NCBI GenBank assembly: GCA_948470475.1
Contig: OX419347.1
Coordinates: 3,325,572-3,389,571, forward strand
Direction of reading: 5' to 3'
Source of the DNA: Galaxea fascicularis
Lineage: Eukaryota > Cnidaria > Anthozoa > Scleractinia > Euphylliidae
Length of the DNA: 64,000 nt
The notes under the pieces are model-generated. The model did no database searches, was not told the origin of the DNA, and saw nothing but the letters and a program-made list of their open reading frames with translations. Positions 32,075-42,700 of the stretch are shown here, piece after piece. The position numbers were made by a program, and so were the translations under genes. The number at the start of each line of letters is the position of its first letter. The first letter of the stretch is position 1.

Positions 32075-35000
32075 TCATTGCATCAAAGGGAAGAAGTCAT
32101 GAATAATGTATTTCCCATCAACACCAAACCTTTTTGGTTTGACATCCACATCATGCTGTTGTAATTTCAAGTTGTTAGGAATATCCTGAAATAGAAACGA
32201 TTGAAAGACATTAATTTTAATATTTAATATGGTACAGTCTTCCATGCCAAGAAGCGCATAGGGCCTCCTAAGAGGTTTCAAGCTGTCACCAACAGAGGCT
32301 CTTGGAGACAGCGGTCAGCACATCACCCAGCCTCCACCCAGCCCTGAAGTGAGTGAGGGCAGACCACAACACCAGGAACTATGTTCCTTACTCTTTTTGA
32401 TCAGCTTGTCTGTTCTTTTGTGCCTTCTTTCAGTTTTATGTGTGGAGGAGAAGGAGACAAGGCCAACAGCTTGATGTCACTGCCAAATGACATCATCATC
32501 AATCATTATATTGATGATACTCTTTGTAGATAGATTTAACTTAAAATATTATATTATATTATTGTAGCTGGGCTTAACTTTTCAAGATTATTTTAGACAT
32601 TGTAGATGTTATGTTTGAGTGCATGTTAGTGTTACGTTCATGTGTATGATAGTTAGTGTATGCGTCCTCTCCATATTGTACCTCCACCAGTAACATTTAA
32701 TTTAATTTATTTGATCCAGCGTCCTGTCAATTTTAACTTTTAAGTTATTTCAGGGTGCTGGTACCCTGTAATTTAGTTTATTTGAATCTCTGGGTACAAT
32801 AAACATCTTGTCTTGTCTTGTCTGTTAAGCACACAGCCAGCATGATCTTACCAATTTATTTTAAGAACTTGGCTTTTGGTCCAGTCAAGGTTTGAACCCA
32901 CTAACTTCCACTCAGCAGTCTGGTGGTCTACCAACTGAGCCAACAGTGTGGCTGTTTTTCTAATAATAGATCCCAAGCCATTTTCAAGGGAAAGAATGAA
33001 GCTAAATTGGTATTTCTAGAGGATGGACTTGAGTTGGGTAAGGTGGGTCATGTGCAGACCAAAAGCCTTCTGTGTGGTGGTCATTGATATCTTTAAGAAC
33101 AAGATTTGGGTTACACTTACTGGTACATGTAAATTATCAAGCTTAATAAAAGTTACCTTCATTGTTTTCGCAGTAGCAACTGAACCTCTTTTTTGGGAGC
33201 AATCTGCAAGTTCACTTGATTTCTTATCTTCTTTGTCACTTCTGCTTGGTTCACATATCCTTTTCTGGTAGATGTTCATCAAAGAAAAGTGGGTGAAAAT
33301 ATTGTAAATTCTGATGGTACCCAGACAGGTGGTCCTGTCATTTTGATCTCTTTATTTAAAGAAGAACGGTCAGTGCTTGTTAACAAACCTCTTCATCCAA
33401 AAGTGGAGTGCAAATCTTTTTAGGTAGTGTTTCTGCTGTAGAACTTTCCATATTTTTCCTTTTACTAACATATCCTCTTGGTTGCCATGGTATCCCTGTT
33501 GTACTTGGATCTAACTCATAAACTTTCTTCACAAACCTGGCAATCAAGAGGTGGTGAAGCTCATCAATGCAACACCATGGGGTGACAGGCAAAACTATGA
33601 TTACAGTAGTAAGATCCATAGGAAATCAAATAGGGTTATTTGAAGCAAGTATGCCCTAACAGTGACCAGTATCTAATTTCTCCCTACAGTATCATGCTTT
33701 GATCAAACATACACTGTAAAGGTTTGGAGAATAAATGGAATGATCAATAAAACTTTAAGGTTGTTGTGATGTGTAAACAAGCCATATATTACATGGAGAT
33801 GGAATTGCATGACTTTTTGCCATAAACAAGTGGCTTAGATGAAAAATTGGTAACACCAGGGACATGATAATATGGGAGAACGGATTCCTTTGTAAGGTTT
33901 TCCGTACCTTTTATATTCTTTTTCAAGCTCTTCAACTTTCCTTTCAAATTCTTTTATTTTCGTGTCAGGATAACGATGCTGTCTGGCTCCAGAGATTTGC
34001 TACGAAGTGTATTAGAGACAAAACAATCCATAGAGTTCAGTAAAAATATCAGTGATTGACTGATCTTTTATACGTTTTACAGGAAACATCGATGCAAAAA
34101 TATAAAAAAATATAATTTTTAATTACGGTTACTTACATCTAAACAATAATCGATTTCTCTTTTGATGCCAGGGATCCACTTCTTCACTTCTGATGCACTG
34201 TTTAATGAGCGCTATAAACAAGTATTATAAAATTCATCACTAAACAGTCAAAAAATAAATCAATAAAACCATGTGTACAGATAAATTACCCGGCGTTGTC
34301 AATCAATGGTTTCCGATAATCGATAAAATCAATAATAATCAATAATAATCAATAACAATTAATTGATTGGTATTGGAAATCGATAAAAATCAATGCCTAT
34401 AAGTTGTGTGACTATCAATTTCTATTGATTTTCATCGATTGTTATTGATTATTATTGATTTTTATTGATTATGAAATTTGTCGTTTTCTTAAATAAAACG
34501 CACCATATGAATGAACAAACCATTCAGTTATCTTTATTTGTTGTGTTTTATGTTAAATTTGTAGCATTTTTACCCCTTATTACTATTAAAAGCTCACCGT
34601 AAATTACTAGACTCTGATCGTCTCGAAACAAGAACAAAATTGTCTTTAATTCTAATCATATAATCTGCAAAGGGCGGTATATCCCAAACTGAATGGTTTG
34701 TTCTTTAAGTCTCTTCAGTGTCACTCTCTTCCAGCTTGTTAATTAGTTGAGGAAATTGTTTTTGTCTGCGCTCACTGTCTTGCTGCCTGAATATACACAT
34801 GCAGGCCAAGAACATACATCTTGAACATTCACCCGTGCAACCGAAAGGGAAGATAGCAGAATAATTGAACATTCACCCGTGCAACCGAAAGGCAAGATAG
34901 CAGAATAATTGTTAAAAGGAAAATGCGCTTCCCTTGTAATGTATTGTGGCGTTTTTAAACTTACACAGTAATCTCTTTGTGTAAGGGCCAAAGAGGACCA

Positions 35001-35726
35001 AAGAGCTGCCCCCGATCATTCGTAACTCTGAACGCATTCCCACGTTCTCCTCTCTTCTAGAATATTTCTCAGATATTCACTTCAAAAGGGCATTCGTGAT
35101 AGCTCTTGACTACACAGCGCACTGACAATTCAACTTGCTTCGCCATCTCTGGAACAAGCAAACTCCGTAACAAGTGTGTTCTTGGAATCCCGGTTGAAGT
35201 GCAAGGATAAAAGTGCGCAATCGAATTACCCAATTACCCTGGATGTGTAAATATGCCCGGGACCAATGAAGCACGCCCACGCTAACACGCGCCAGAAAGT
35301 ATGCATAATGAATTATTAATCAATGATTTTCTATAGAAATCAATGGTAATCAATAGCAATTAAGACTCCGAGTGTGATTATCGATTTTTATTGATTGGTT
35401 GCACCAATCAATAACAATCAATGGATTGTTATTGATTATTATTGATTGTATTGATTGCAATCAATCGATCGGAAACCATTGATTGACAACGCCGGGTAAA
35501 TTAATAGTTAACTGAACAAAAAACACAAAGATTCTTACTAGATGTGGCCTCTTGGGATTTTTTTCCAATTCATCTGCAATCAAATATCAAAGAATAAATT
35601 AATAACAACTAATATTCTCCTCTTTTCAACAAAATATCATCGAGCATTTAAAGTTCAACCTTTCCGTTGTTTTTCCAGCCATAATCTGTTGAGCCCGATA
35701 AGTTTTTTCTCACAGTTCCGCGCCAT
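32075..35726 (-). CDS. ISY1-like 'MARN-x-EK' coiled-coil protein (211 aa)
   Basis: Seven exons join in frame on the minus strand: 35726-35660, 35573-35539, 34211-34137, 33999-33908, 33536-33389, 33264-33157 and 32185-32075. They total 636 nt; one donor (GTTTGT at 33388) is weak. The protein starts MARNCEKKLIGLNRLW, followed by RPHLRSLNSASEVKKWIPGI, a coiled-coil-like charged helix (KIKEFERKVEELEKEYKRF), then ELDPSTTGIPWQPRGY and a disordered Lys/Ser-rich tail. The start pattern, a W-I pair and the helix layout recall the splicing factor ISY1. Identity looks low, however, so this may be a separate conserved family whose name I cannot recall. The start is the AAGATGGCG context at 35726. It shares a divergent promoter with RPL37. 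Confidence 0.8.
32330..32945 (-). mobile_element. Nested SINE and LINE remnants
   Basis: The minus strand has a tRNA-like SINE head at 32945-32880 (A box TGGCTCAGTTGG, B box GGTTCAAACC), with SINE-tail sequence (AGTAAGGAACATAG) at about 32400-32380. Between them lies a plus-strand AT-rich stretch ending CAATAAACA and then (TCTTG)n at 32803-32822, which looks like a LINE 3' tail inserted into the SINE. All lie in an intron of the ISY1-like gene. Confidence 0.5.
34288..35497. mobile_element. 1.2-kb TIR element rich in ATTGATT, 5-bp target duplication
   Basis: The ends ACCCGGCGTTGTCAATCAAT and ATTGATTGACAACGCCGGGT are exact inverses, flanked by AAATT at 34283-34287 and 35498-35502. Each terminal 200 bp is packed with ATTGATT/AATCAAT heptamers. 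The centre has two near-identical 44-bp direct repeats (34822-34908, TTGAACATTCACCCGTGCAA) and no transposase. It is a nonautonomous DNA transposon in the largest intron of the ISY1-like gene. Confidence 0.85.
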
Positions 35727-35813
35727 CTTTGTTTTGTACGCAAAGTACTGCAGGCTCAAGCCGAGTGCCCACAGCGTTGTGGGAATATCTTCGTTGCCTG
35801 GTTCCCCAGCCGT

Positions 35814-35823
35814 CCTCTCTTTT
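35814..35823 (+). promoter_or_regulatory. 5' TOP-like tract of RPL37 in a divergent promoter
   Basis: CCTCTCTTTT lies 17 bases before the RPL37 ATG, the position and composition expected of a terminal oligopyrimidine start in a ribosomal-protein mRNA. The ISY1-like gene starts translation at 35726 on the other strand, so both promoters share about 110 bp. Confidence 0.55.
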
Positions 35824-35839
35824 ACGGCCTTATCAAGAA

Positions 35840-37949
35840 ATGGTAAGTTTTCCGTAAAGCAGACATCGAAATCCGTTTTCATCTCGTACAGGAAATAGTA
35901 AAATTGGAAACTAATATGCTGAGATTAAACGATAGCACCTATTCCTTTGATGTGTGGCGTGATATTTCAATTCAATATTTTTCTGGCTTGTAGTGGGGTA
36001 ATTTCTGAGGGTATACTTGAGAAGTCTTAGCTGTCCTGCATGAGGTTTTGTTTGGAAATTATATTTCTGGTTATACGTTTACGTAATTTTGTATTTTCCT
36101 GTCTTTTGACCGCACCCGTACTTGGCTAATTTCCACAGTTGCGTATTTTGCTTTAGTTGGTACCTCACCAGCGCTAAATTATCGTATTGTCACCATGTAG
36201 GCTCCCACAGGATGTTCGTGATTTATATGATCAGAAATGTTACTCGGCATTGAACTTGATTGCTAAACTGTTCAGGTTTGTTAGGTAAACATAAAACAAA
36301 ATCAAGGGAGCACAGTTTTTTAAACTTGTTTTTTTCCAAACAGACGAAGGGAACATCAAGTTTTGGTAAGCGCCATAACAAATCGCATACCATTTGTGTG
36401 CGTTGTGGGCGATCATCGTACCACATCCAGAAGAAACGATGTGCTTCCTGTGGATTCCCAGCTGCTAAGTGTAGGAAATGTAAGTCTTGTTATTGGGGTT
36501 GAATTCTATGCTTCACAAACTATGAAAACCTTGGCTTACAGTGTAGGTATAGGATAGTATGGTCATTAGCATAGACACGGAACTTATGATATTAGCAGTA
36601 GTAATCTGGGAGAGATATCCACATAACCCCATACATTAATCATAGATCAGGCTGTGCTCCAGCAAAACCTGGAGGCCCCTTGGTTTTTGCATCAAACTTA
36701 CACACTGGGCACTCTGGATCTCAAGGGTTTAGAGGTTATGGGCTACCAGCCAGCTACCAACCAGTCTGCAGAGTATGGCAGAACTTGACGAGATCTTGCG
36801 TGTGCAGATCCATGTTTTGCCGCATGCACCACATGCAATAGTCTGGAACTTGTGCTTACATGGTTGATGGTATATGCCTCTTAACCTCACAGCTACTGCA
36901 TGCAATGCCACGATTCTGGTGTGTGCAGTGAGCGTTTAGAAAAAGACTCGTGTGTGCACTTGTCATACTCTGCAGATTGGGCTCCCAACTACTTCTTGTA
37001 GAGCACAGCCTTGTAGATGAATCCCTGCCATATTAACCATGTTCTAAAAATGGTGAGCATGTGAGACGCTTGTGTCACAAAGTTGATATATGGGGCTGTT
37101 CGGAAATCTTGCTGTAGTATGCCATCAATGAAGTTGTTTTGTTTGAAGCAGATTTAACCAAAGGTACTATGCTTTTCATATCCTATCTATGTATTCCATT
37201 ATCCTCCTGGGCCCGGTTGTTCGAAAGCCGATTAACGCTAATCCAAGATTAAAAATAAATCAAGGAGGTTATTTCTCTGTCCCCAAACGTTGTTCAATGC
37301 TGATACTCTGCAAAAGTTTAGATTAGGGGAAGTCAATCCTGAGAAACAAAAAGCAGCGGAAACAACTTTCATCCAAAAGTTAAAAACTCCAACCAAAGTT
37401 TACACTAATCCTGGATTAGGTTAATCGGCTTTTGAACAACCGGGCCCTGGTGTTTGAAATGGGGGTATGGCCTGTTTTTCACATCTTATATCAGAGTGTA
37501 ACTACACACTGTACCAGTGTGGATGCGAGAGCCTAATTTTGCTGGCTGCTTGTTGCGACTGTTAAAACTTGAGCTTTCAGAATCTTAAGTTTTCCATCAG
37601 TCAATAAAGAGCTTCACATGGATGGTGAAATACTGCTGGGTTCCACAAAGCATGCACTCTGTTAAATGATATTGTCTAAATATACAATCCAACTAATGGT
37701 CTGTTCACTCTAACACTTGGCATGTCTTAGTGCAGATCAGTTCCAAATTGGGTGAACAAATCAGGTTCAAGCCCCGTTGAAGTCCTGAATTTTTCAGGCT
37801 TCTTTACGCAATTGTAGAAATTGCCATCACAGCTGCGACAATCATTCTTCATTAATTTCATATCTACAGTTTACATATGATTTCTTTCATATGCATCATT
37901 CACAAGCTCACATATCTTTCATGGCAACATATGAACCCAAAATTGACCT

Positions 37950-37984
<35 letters not shown>

Positions 37985-38501
37985 AGAGCATCGCACCGGA
38001 ATCGTGAGGTCACGGGTTGAAACCCCATTGAAGTCCTGAAGTTTTCAGGCACTTTACACAATTGTAAAAATTGCGATCACAACTGCGATGGTCTTGTAGT
38101 GTCTACCAAATGTTTGAGTAAAAGGAATGTACTTGATTAAGGTCAGGTTTTGCTGATAAACATTGTAAGGTTTTGTTATGGTTTGTGTTTACAAATTTAT
38201 TGTAATGACATGAAAAATTGTTGTTCTAGGATACCATTCCATTCGAAAATGGGTAGAATTTTTTTTGTTAGAGTTTCAGGTGATTGCAAAGATGAAATTA
38301 GCCATCTAATGTTGTGTACATTTCTTTGCAGTCAACTGGAGTGTCAAGGCAAATCGCAGAAAGACCACAGGAACTGGTCGCATGCGCTACTTAAAGGTGG
38401 TTCACCGCCGCTTCAAGAATGGATTCCGAGAGGGAACTGAAGCAAAATCCCAGAAGAGGAAGGGTGGTGCTGCCCCTGCATCCAGTGCAGCAAGCCAGTG
38501 A
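35840..38501 (+). CDS. RPL37: 60S ribosomal protein L37 (eL37)
   Basis: Exon 1 supplies only the ATG (35840-35842, then GTAAGT). Exon 2 is 36344-36479 and exon 3 is 38332-38501, giving 309 nt and 102 aa. The protein reads [20 protein letters not shown] and then the C4 zinc finger CVRCG...CASCG (C-x2-C-x14-C-x2-C), followed by [20 protein letters not shown] and [13 protein letters not shown], all hallmarks of eL37, a small rRNA-binding protein of the large subunit. The extra five or so residues relative to vertebrate L37 are a Ala/Ser-rich C-terminus. The ATG-only first exon is a known feature of ribosomal-protein genes. A polyadenylation signal AATAAA follows at about 38527. The long second intron is filled with a MITE and SINE copies. 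Confidence 0.97.
37205..37451. mobile_element. MITE with GGGCCCGGTTGTTCG ends (copy 1)
   Basis: The 247-bp element has inverted ends TCCTGGGCCCGGTTGTTCGA and TTGAACAACCGGGCCCTGGT, and an inner GCCGATTAACGCTAATCC matched by GGATTAGGTTAATCGGC. It is in intron 2 of RPL37. Copy 2 is at 39352-39598. Confidence 0.85.
37760..38100 (+). mobile_element. tRNA-derived SINE dimer
   Basis: A tRNA-like head with A box TAGCTCAGTTGGTAGAGC (37972-37989) and B box GGTTGAAACCCC is followed by TGAAGTCCTGAAGTTTTCAG and an ACTGCGAT ending. The same body, preceded only by the end of a head, lies upstream at 37760-37850, so two copies are in tandem. The B box carries G in place of C (GGTTGAAA), so this is a degenerate copy and not a tRNA gene. 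Confidence 0.75.
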
Positions 38502-39351
38502 TGTCTGATACCAAGAATTGTACTTGTAATAAATACGATTTCTGCTGACAGCAAAGTTGGTGTGTTGATGTAATGAATTGCGTGTATAGCGAAACTCCAG
38601 CATATGACCACCCGTTGTTATGACCATTTTTTAGTAGCCTGAACTGCAAAAGCGGACTTATTTTCCCATTTGAAAAACCAATAATGTGACCCAATATTTA
38701 TGACCCAACAGTAACTGTATTAATGGGGTTCCACTGAAATCTGTGATTGGTAGAAATGAAAGTTGCCCAGTTTGCCCAGTGTTTGATGTTAGTAATTTTT
38801 ATTTTAATAACTGTAACATGGTAACTTCGGTATTATAATAACCTAAATGACAGAGCTTTAGCTATAAGTCTAAACCGTATACAAATCCATAACGGTATAA
38901 TCATGGTACATACAATGTGGCGGAAGGGGTATTGGTAGCTCTTATAGCTCAATGTCAACATCCAAGTCCTTGTCGAGCACCATGGTATTTTCATCGCCGG
39001 CCTCTACAATGTCCGAGTTATTACTTGAAATGGGTTTGGAAGAGTTGCCTCATCAAGCACGGAAAGTTGTGCCTTCAACTGCCCTGCCCCCGCTTCGCAT
39101 GGTTGGCCTTTCTTCAAACAATGGATCTCTAAATCTTGAGAGCCATCAACGGCTAGATTTAATGCGCAGGACTTGAATTCAGGGAAGGGGGGTGTTTGCT
39201 AGAGAGGGACGTTCAATAAAACTTGTCAGCTTAGGGGGGCGTTTAAAAAAATCATATGCGCAGTTCATATACGATTTATTTCATTCTCAACTGAAAAATA
39301 CTTCATGTGCTTGATGGGTTCTGGAATAAAACTTCCTGCGGCTTGGAGAAG

Positions 39352-39598
39352 TCCTGGGCCCGGTTGTTCGAAAGCCGATTAACGCTAATCCAAGATTAAA
39401 AGTTAATCAAGGAGGTTATTTCTCTATCCCTAAACGTTGTTCAATGCTGATATTCTGCAAAATTTTAGATTAGGGAAAGTCAATCCTGAAAAACAAAAAG
39501 CAGTGGAAACGACTTTCATCCAAAAGTTAAAAACTGCAACCAAAGTTTACCTTAATCCTGGATTAAGTTAATCGGCTTTCGAACAACCGGGCCCTGGT
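39352..39598. mobile_element. MITE with GGGCCCGGTTGTTCG ends (copy 2)
   Basis: It matches the copy at 37205-37451 almost base for base, including the same outer TCCT and TGGT bases, differing at roughly a dozen sites. The region 38540-39350 between RPL37 and this element shows no supported gene. Confidence 0.85.
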
Positions 39599-39740
39599 AT
39601 TTTGTAGAAATGTATAAATTCTATCTCCTTCTCCTTCTGTCTTGGTATCCCTTCTCTCGCCTACCATGCAAGCTACGAAAAGGTTAGAAAAACCAAATGG
39701 ACACCAGAACGAAAAAAAAAAAGACAACTTTTATTTCAAA

Positions 39741-42700
39741 TCAAAAATCGGAATGTTTCTTCAAGTATAATTGCTGAATGTCCAACTGTAATTCGTGATT
39801 TTGCTGCGCCAAGTCGTCACGAATTTTTTTCCTTAAAGCTACAAGGGCTTGAGCGGGTGGTAAATCTTTGGGTAACTCCAGCGAAGATTTCGACTCAATG
39901 ACAACAGGAGGTGTGGGTTTATATGGCCTCCGATGAAGGGCTGTAGATGACTTAGCCCGTGCAGTTCTCATTTCTTCGTGACGTAAAGCAGTTCTTGAAA
40001 CGGGAGCTGATTTGCAGCCTCCAAAAGTAACACGTTTTGTGGGCGTGCCGCCATCACGAACGACGTCCTTGGAGAAGGGTGAAGCTCCGGGTGTAATTTC
40101 CACGGAAAAAGTGGAGAATTCCTCTTCACTGTCACTTTGTCTCTGATTTTCAGGAGTTGTGGTTTCACTAATTACCTTTTCATTCTCACTTGTGTCATTT
40201 TCTATGTCAAGACAGTTGTTATTTTCTTCGTCTCCTTGCGAAGTAGGGATTCTGATAGGAAAAAAGTTATGAAGTCGTGGCTCATCAAGGCCTCTTGGAC
40301 TGGACGGGGGAGCGAGCGGCGCAGTACGTGGTCTCTGCAATTTCCGAATATCCTTCGTCATTTCTTCGTCATCCGTTCGTGACCTTTCGAGACTTGTCTT
40401 CGGGCGAATTTTCCGATCATTAGCAAAGACAGTTTTATCGCTGTCATCGGTTTCAGGGATTACAAGAGTAACATCTTCCTTATTTGCTTCGGCTTTCTCT
40501 TCTTTCTCCTTTGCAGTGCTAATACCTTTCTCTTTAACAGCGTCTCCATCTTTGAAACTAACTTTTTTCGGACTCTTTCCCTCCTTATTTGAAATTCGCT
40601 GCAGCTCTTCGTCACTATGATTCGCGCAGTTTTCAGTTTGCGGCTTTCTGTAACTTGAAACATTGCCAGCCTCCTCGCACCTCTCATCTTCGAGTTCAAC
40701 AGATGTTATGCACTTATCGTCACTGGAAACTAAGTTTCTTCGATCTGCCAAAACCCAGCGACTTTCTAAACTTAGTTTGTATGTGGGACAATGGTTCTTG
40801 TCCTCGCTCCTTTTCGAGTCTTTTTCAGCCTGGGACGACTTTTTCTCGTGAAAAATCACTGGATGCGATTCGCAAAGAGTCTGCAAGAGAACACAGAGAA
40901 GGAGTTAGGAAAACTTTCTTGTCTAAACGGTTCCATGTTGAAAATAAATTATTTCGAGATGATTCCCCGTTAGCTGTATAGAAGCACAAAAGTGTAAACA
41001 CTTACAGCAAACCTAAAGCCCTGAATGTTTCTTGCCACTTTTTTCGTGAACCTAATGGATCTGTAAGAAATTACCCCGGCTGCAAAGTTTGTCATGGGTT
41101 GTACGAAACGACTACTGATTGCAGCAGTCTATCACGCTCTATGCGCTTAAAAGAAATCACAGTTGTTTTGATGGACTCTTACGTGATCTCGGAGAGTTTG
41201 AAAACTACTACACTCTTTTGCAGCCATGAAACACTTGTTCTGCTACTGTATCCAGCGCTAGGAAGCGCAGAATAACTGACATTTTCCCAAGCCAGATCGA
41301 AATCTTTCGAAAGAAGAGTTAGAAGCCATATCACAGCAAATCGGCTCCATGCGTAACTCCAAAAAGGTTGCTAATAAAATGAGGGACTTGTTCTGTTTAT
41401 TGCCCGTGACTGTTTAATAGGACTGGAAACTGGCTAGGAACCTAGCAACCAGATTGAAAAATACGCATTTGATGACAAGAGTTTCGATAAAAGCACCTTT
41501 TGTAAAGACGTCTGGAAAAAGTATTTCAGTTGACCAAAAAGGGAAGACAAAAAAAGCACTAATAGAAAAACAATCACAAAATGAGAAGTATTCAACACTT
41601 TGGGGTGTATTTCTGGGGTGCGTTTAAACGTTTAAACATTGTTGAACCTACGAAAAACAATGTTGAAACGTTCAGCTGGGGCTTGTTAAAGGCTTTTTAT
41701 AACAAAAAATCCTTGCGCTAATTATTGCCAACTTCAGGTATTTTCTTAGCCTCCCACACAGTCGTTTTTAGTTTGTGGGGTGGAGGTAAAATACGACTCC
41801 CCTAAAAATGACTGCGTGGGAGGCTAGCATTTTCTCAGCCTCGGCCAACTCAGACCACGAATTATAATCGCACGTGCGATTAATTAATCGTGCGGGCAAT
41901 TACTACAATATAATTTATCGGCACGCGCGATTAATTACTAACACGTGCCTCTAACTACACGTTAGAGCGACTGTCCGTTAGAGCTCAAAGAAGGTGAACA
42001 TTCATTTAACGCAAACGTCATCTTTAAATACAACAAACTTGAACTTATTTGATGTTTCGACTGCTATTTCAGTGCATTAAATCGTTCCCGAAAGATTAAC
42101 GCCTTAATGCAAACCTGTTTTACAACACGTAGGGCTTGGTAAATATAGAAGACTGGCGGAGGATTCACTGATCAAACGAAATTTTCGTTTTTGGAAACTT
42201 TACATTGGGTAAACTGATAACTGCAAGGTGTTTCTTTCCACGCCCATTATTCACTAAGTTTAAACGAAGGTGGATGCGAAAGAAATGAGAATTTTGACTG
42301 GTTTGTGGGTTTCTAGGTTTTTTATGATTACAGTTTACTCCACACAATGCAAAGTTGCTTTAATTTCAACAATTTTAAATGATTTTTTTGGCATTAATTA
42401 TGGTTAATTAAGTTCCTTTTTTTTTCATCAAAACGCTGAGCTAAGATCATAGTTTCATTTAACCAAAGTTAATGCTCATCACGGAGATTAAGCTATGAAT
42501 TCTTAAGTTAAACGTTTACCTCTCAAAGTTTAAAAGTGTTGAACCCGATACGTCTATCAAGTTAAGCCCCATCTGAAGACTTTCCATCTTTACCAACCTA
42601 ATTAAGCACGTAGGTCAAAATGCAGATGGTAAAAAAATAACTCCTTTTGATTTTTAAGGTATAAGACACCGATTTAGTGAAATGTTTTATTTCAATGTCA

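Noticed and set aside
35727..35882. Upstream in-frame ATG (35882) as start of the ISY1-like protein
   Set aside because: It would place the N-terminus across RPL37 exon 1 and lacks family resemblance; the MARN start at 35726 fits the family pattern and start context.
37963..38035. tRNA gene on the plus strand
   Set aside because: The same body is repeated just upstream and the B box is mutated (GGTTGAAA); it is a SINE head.
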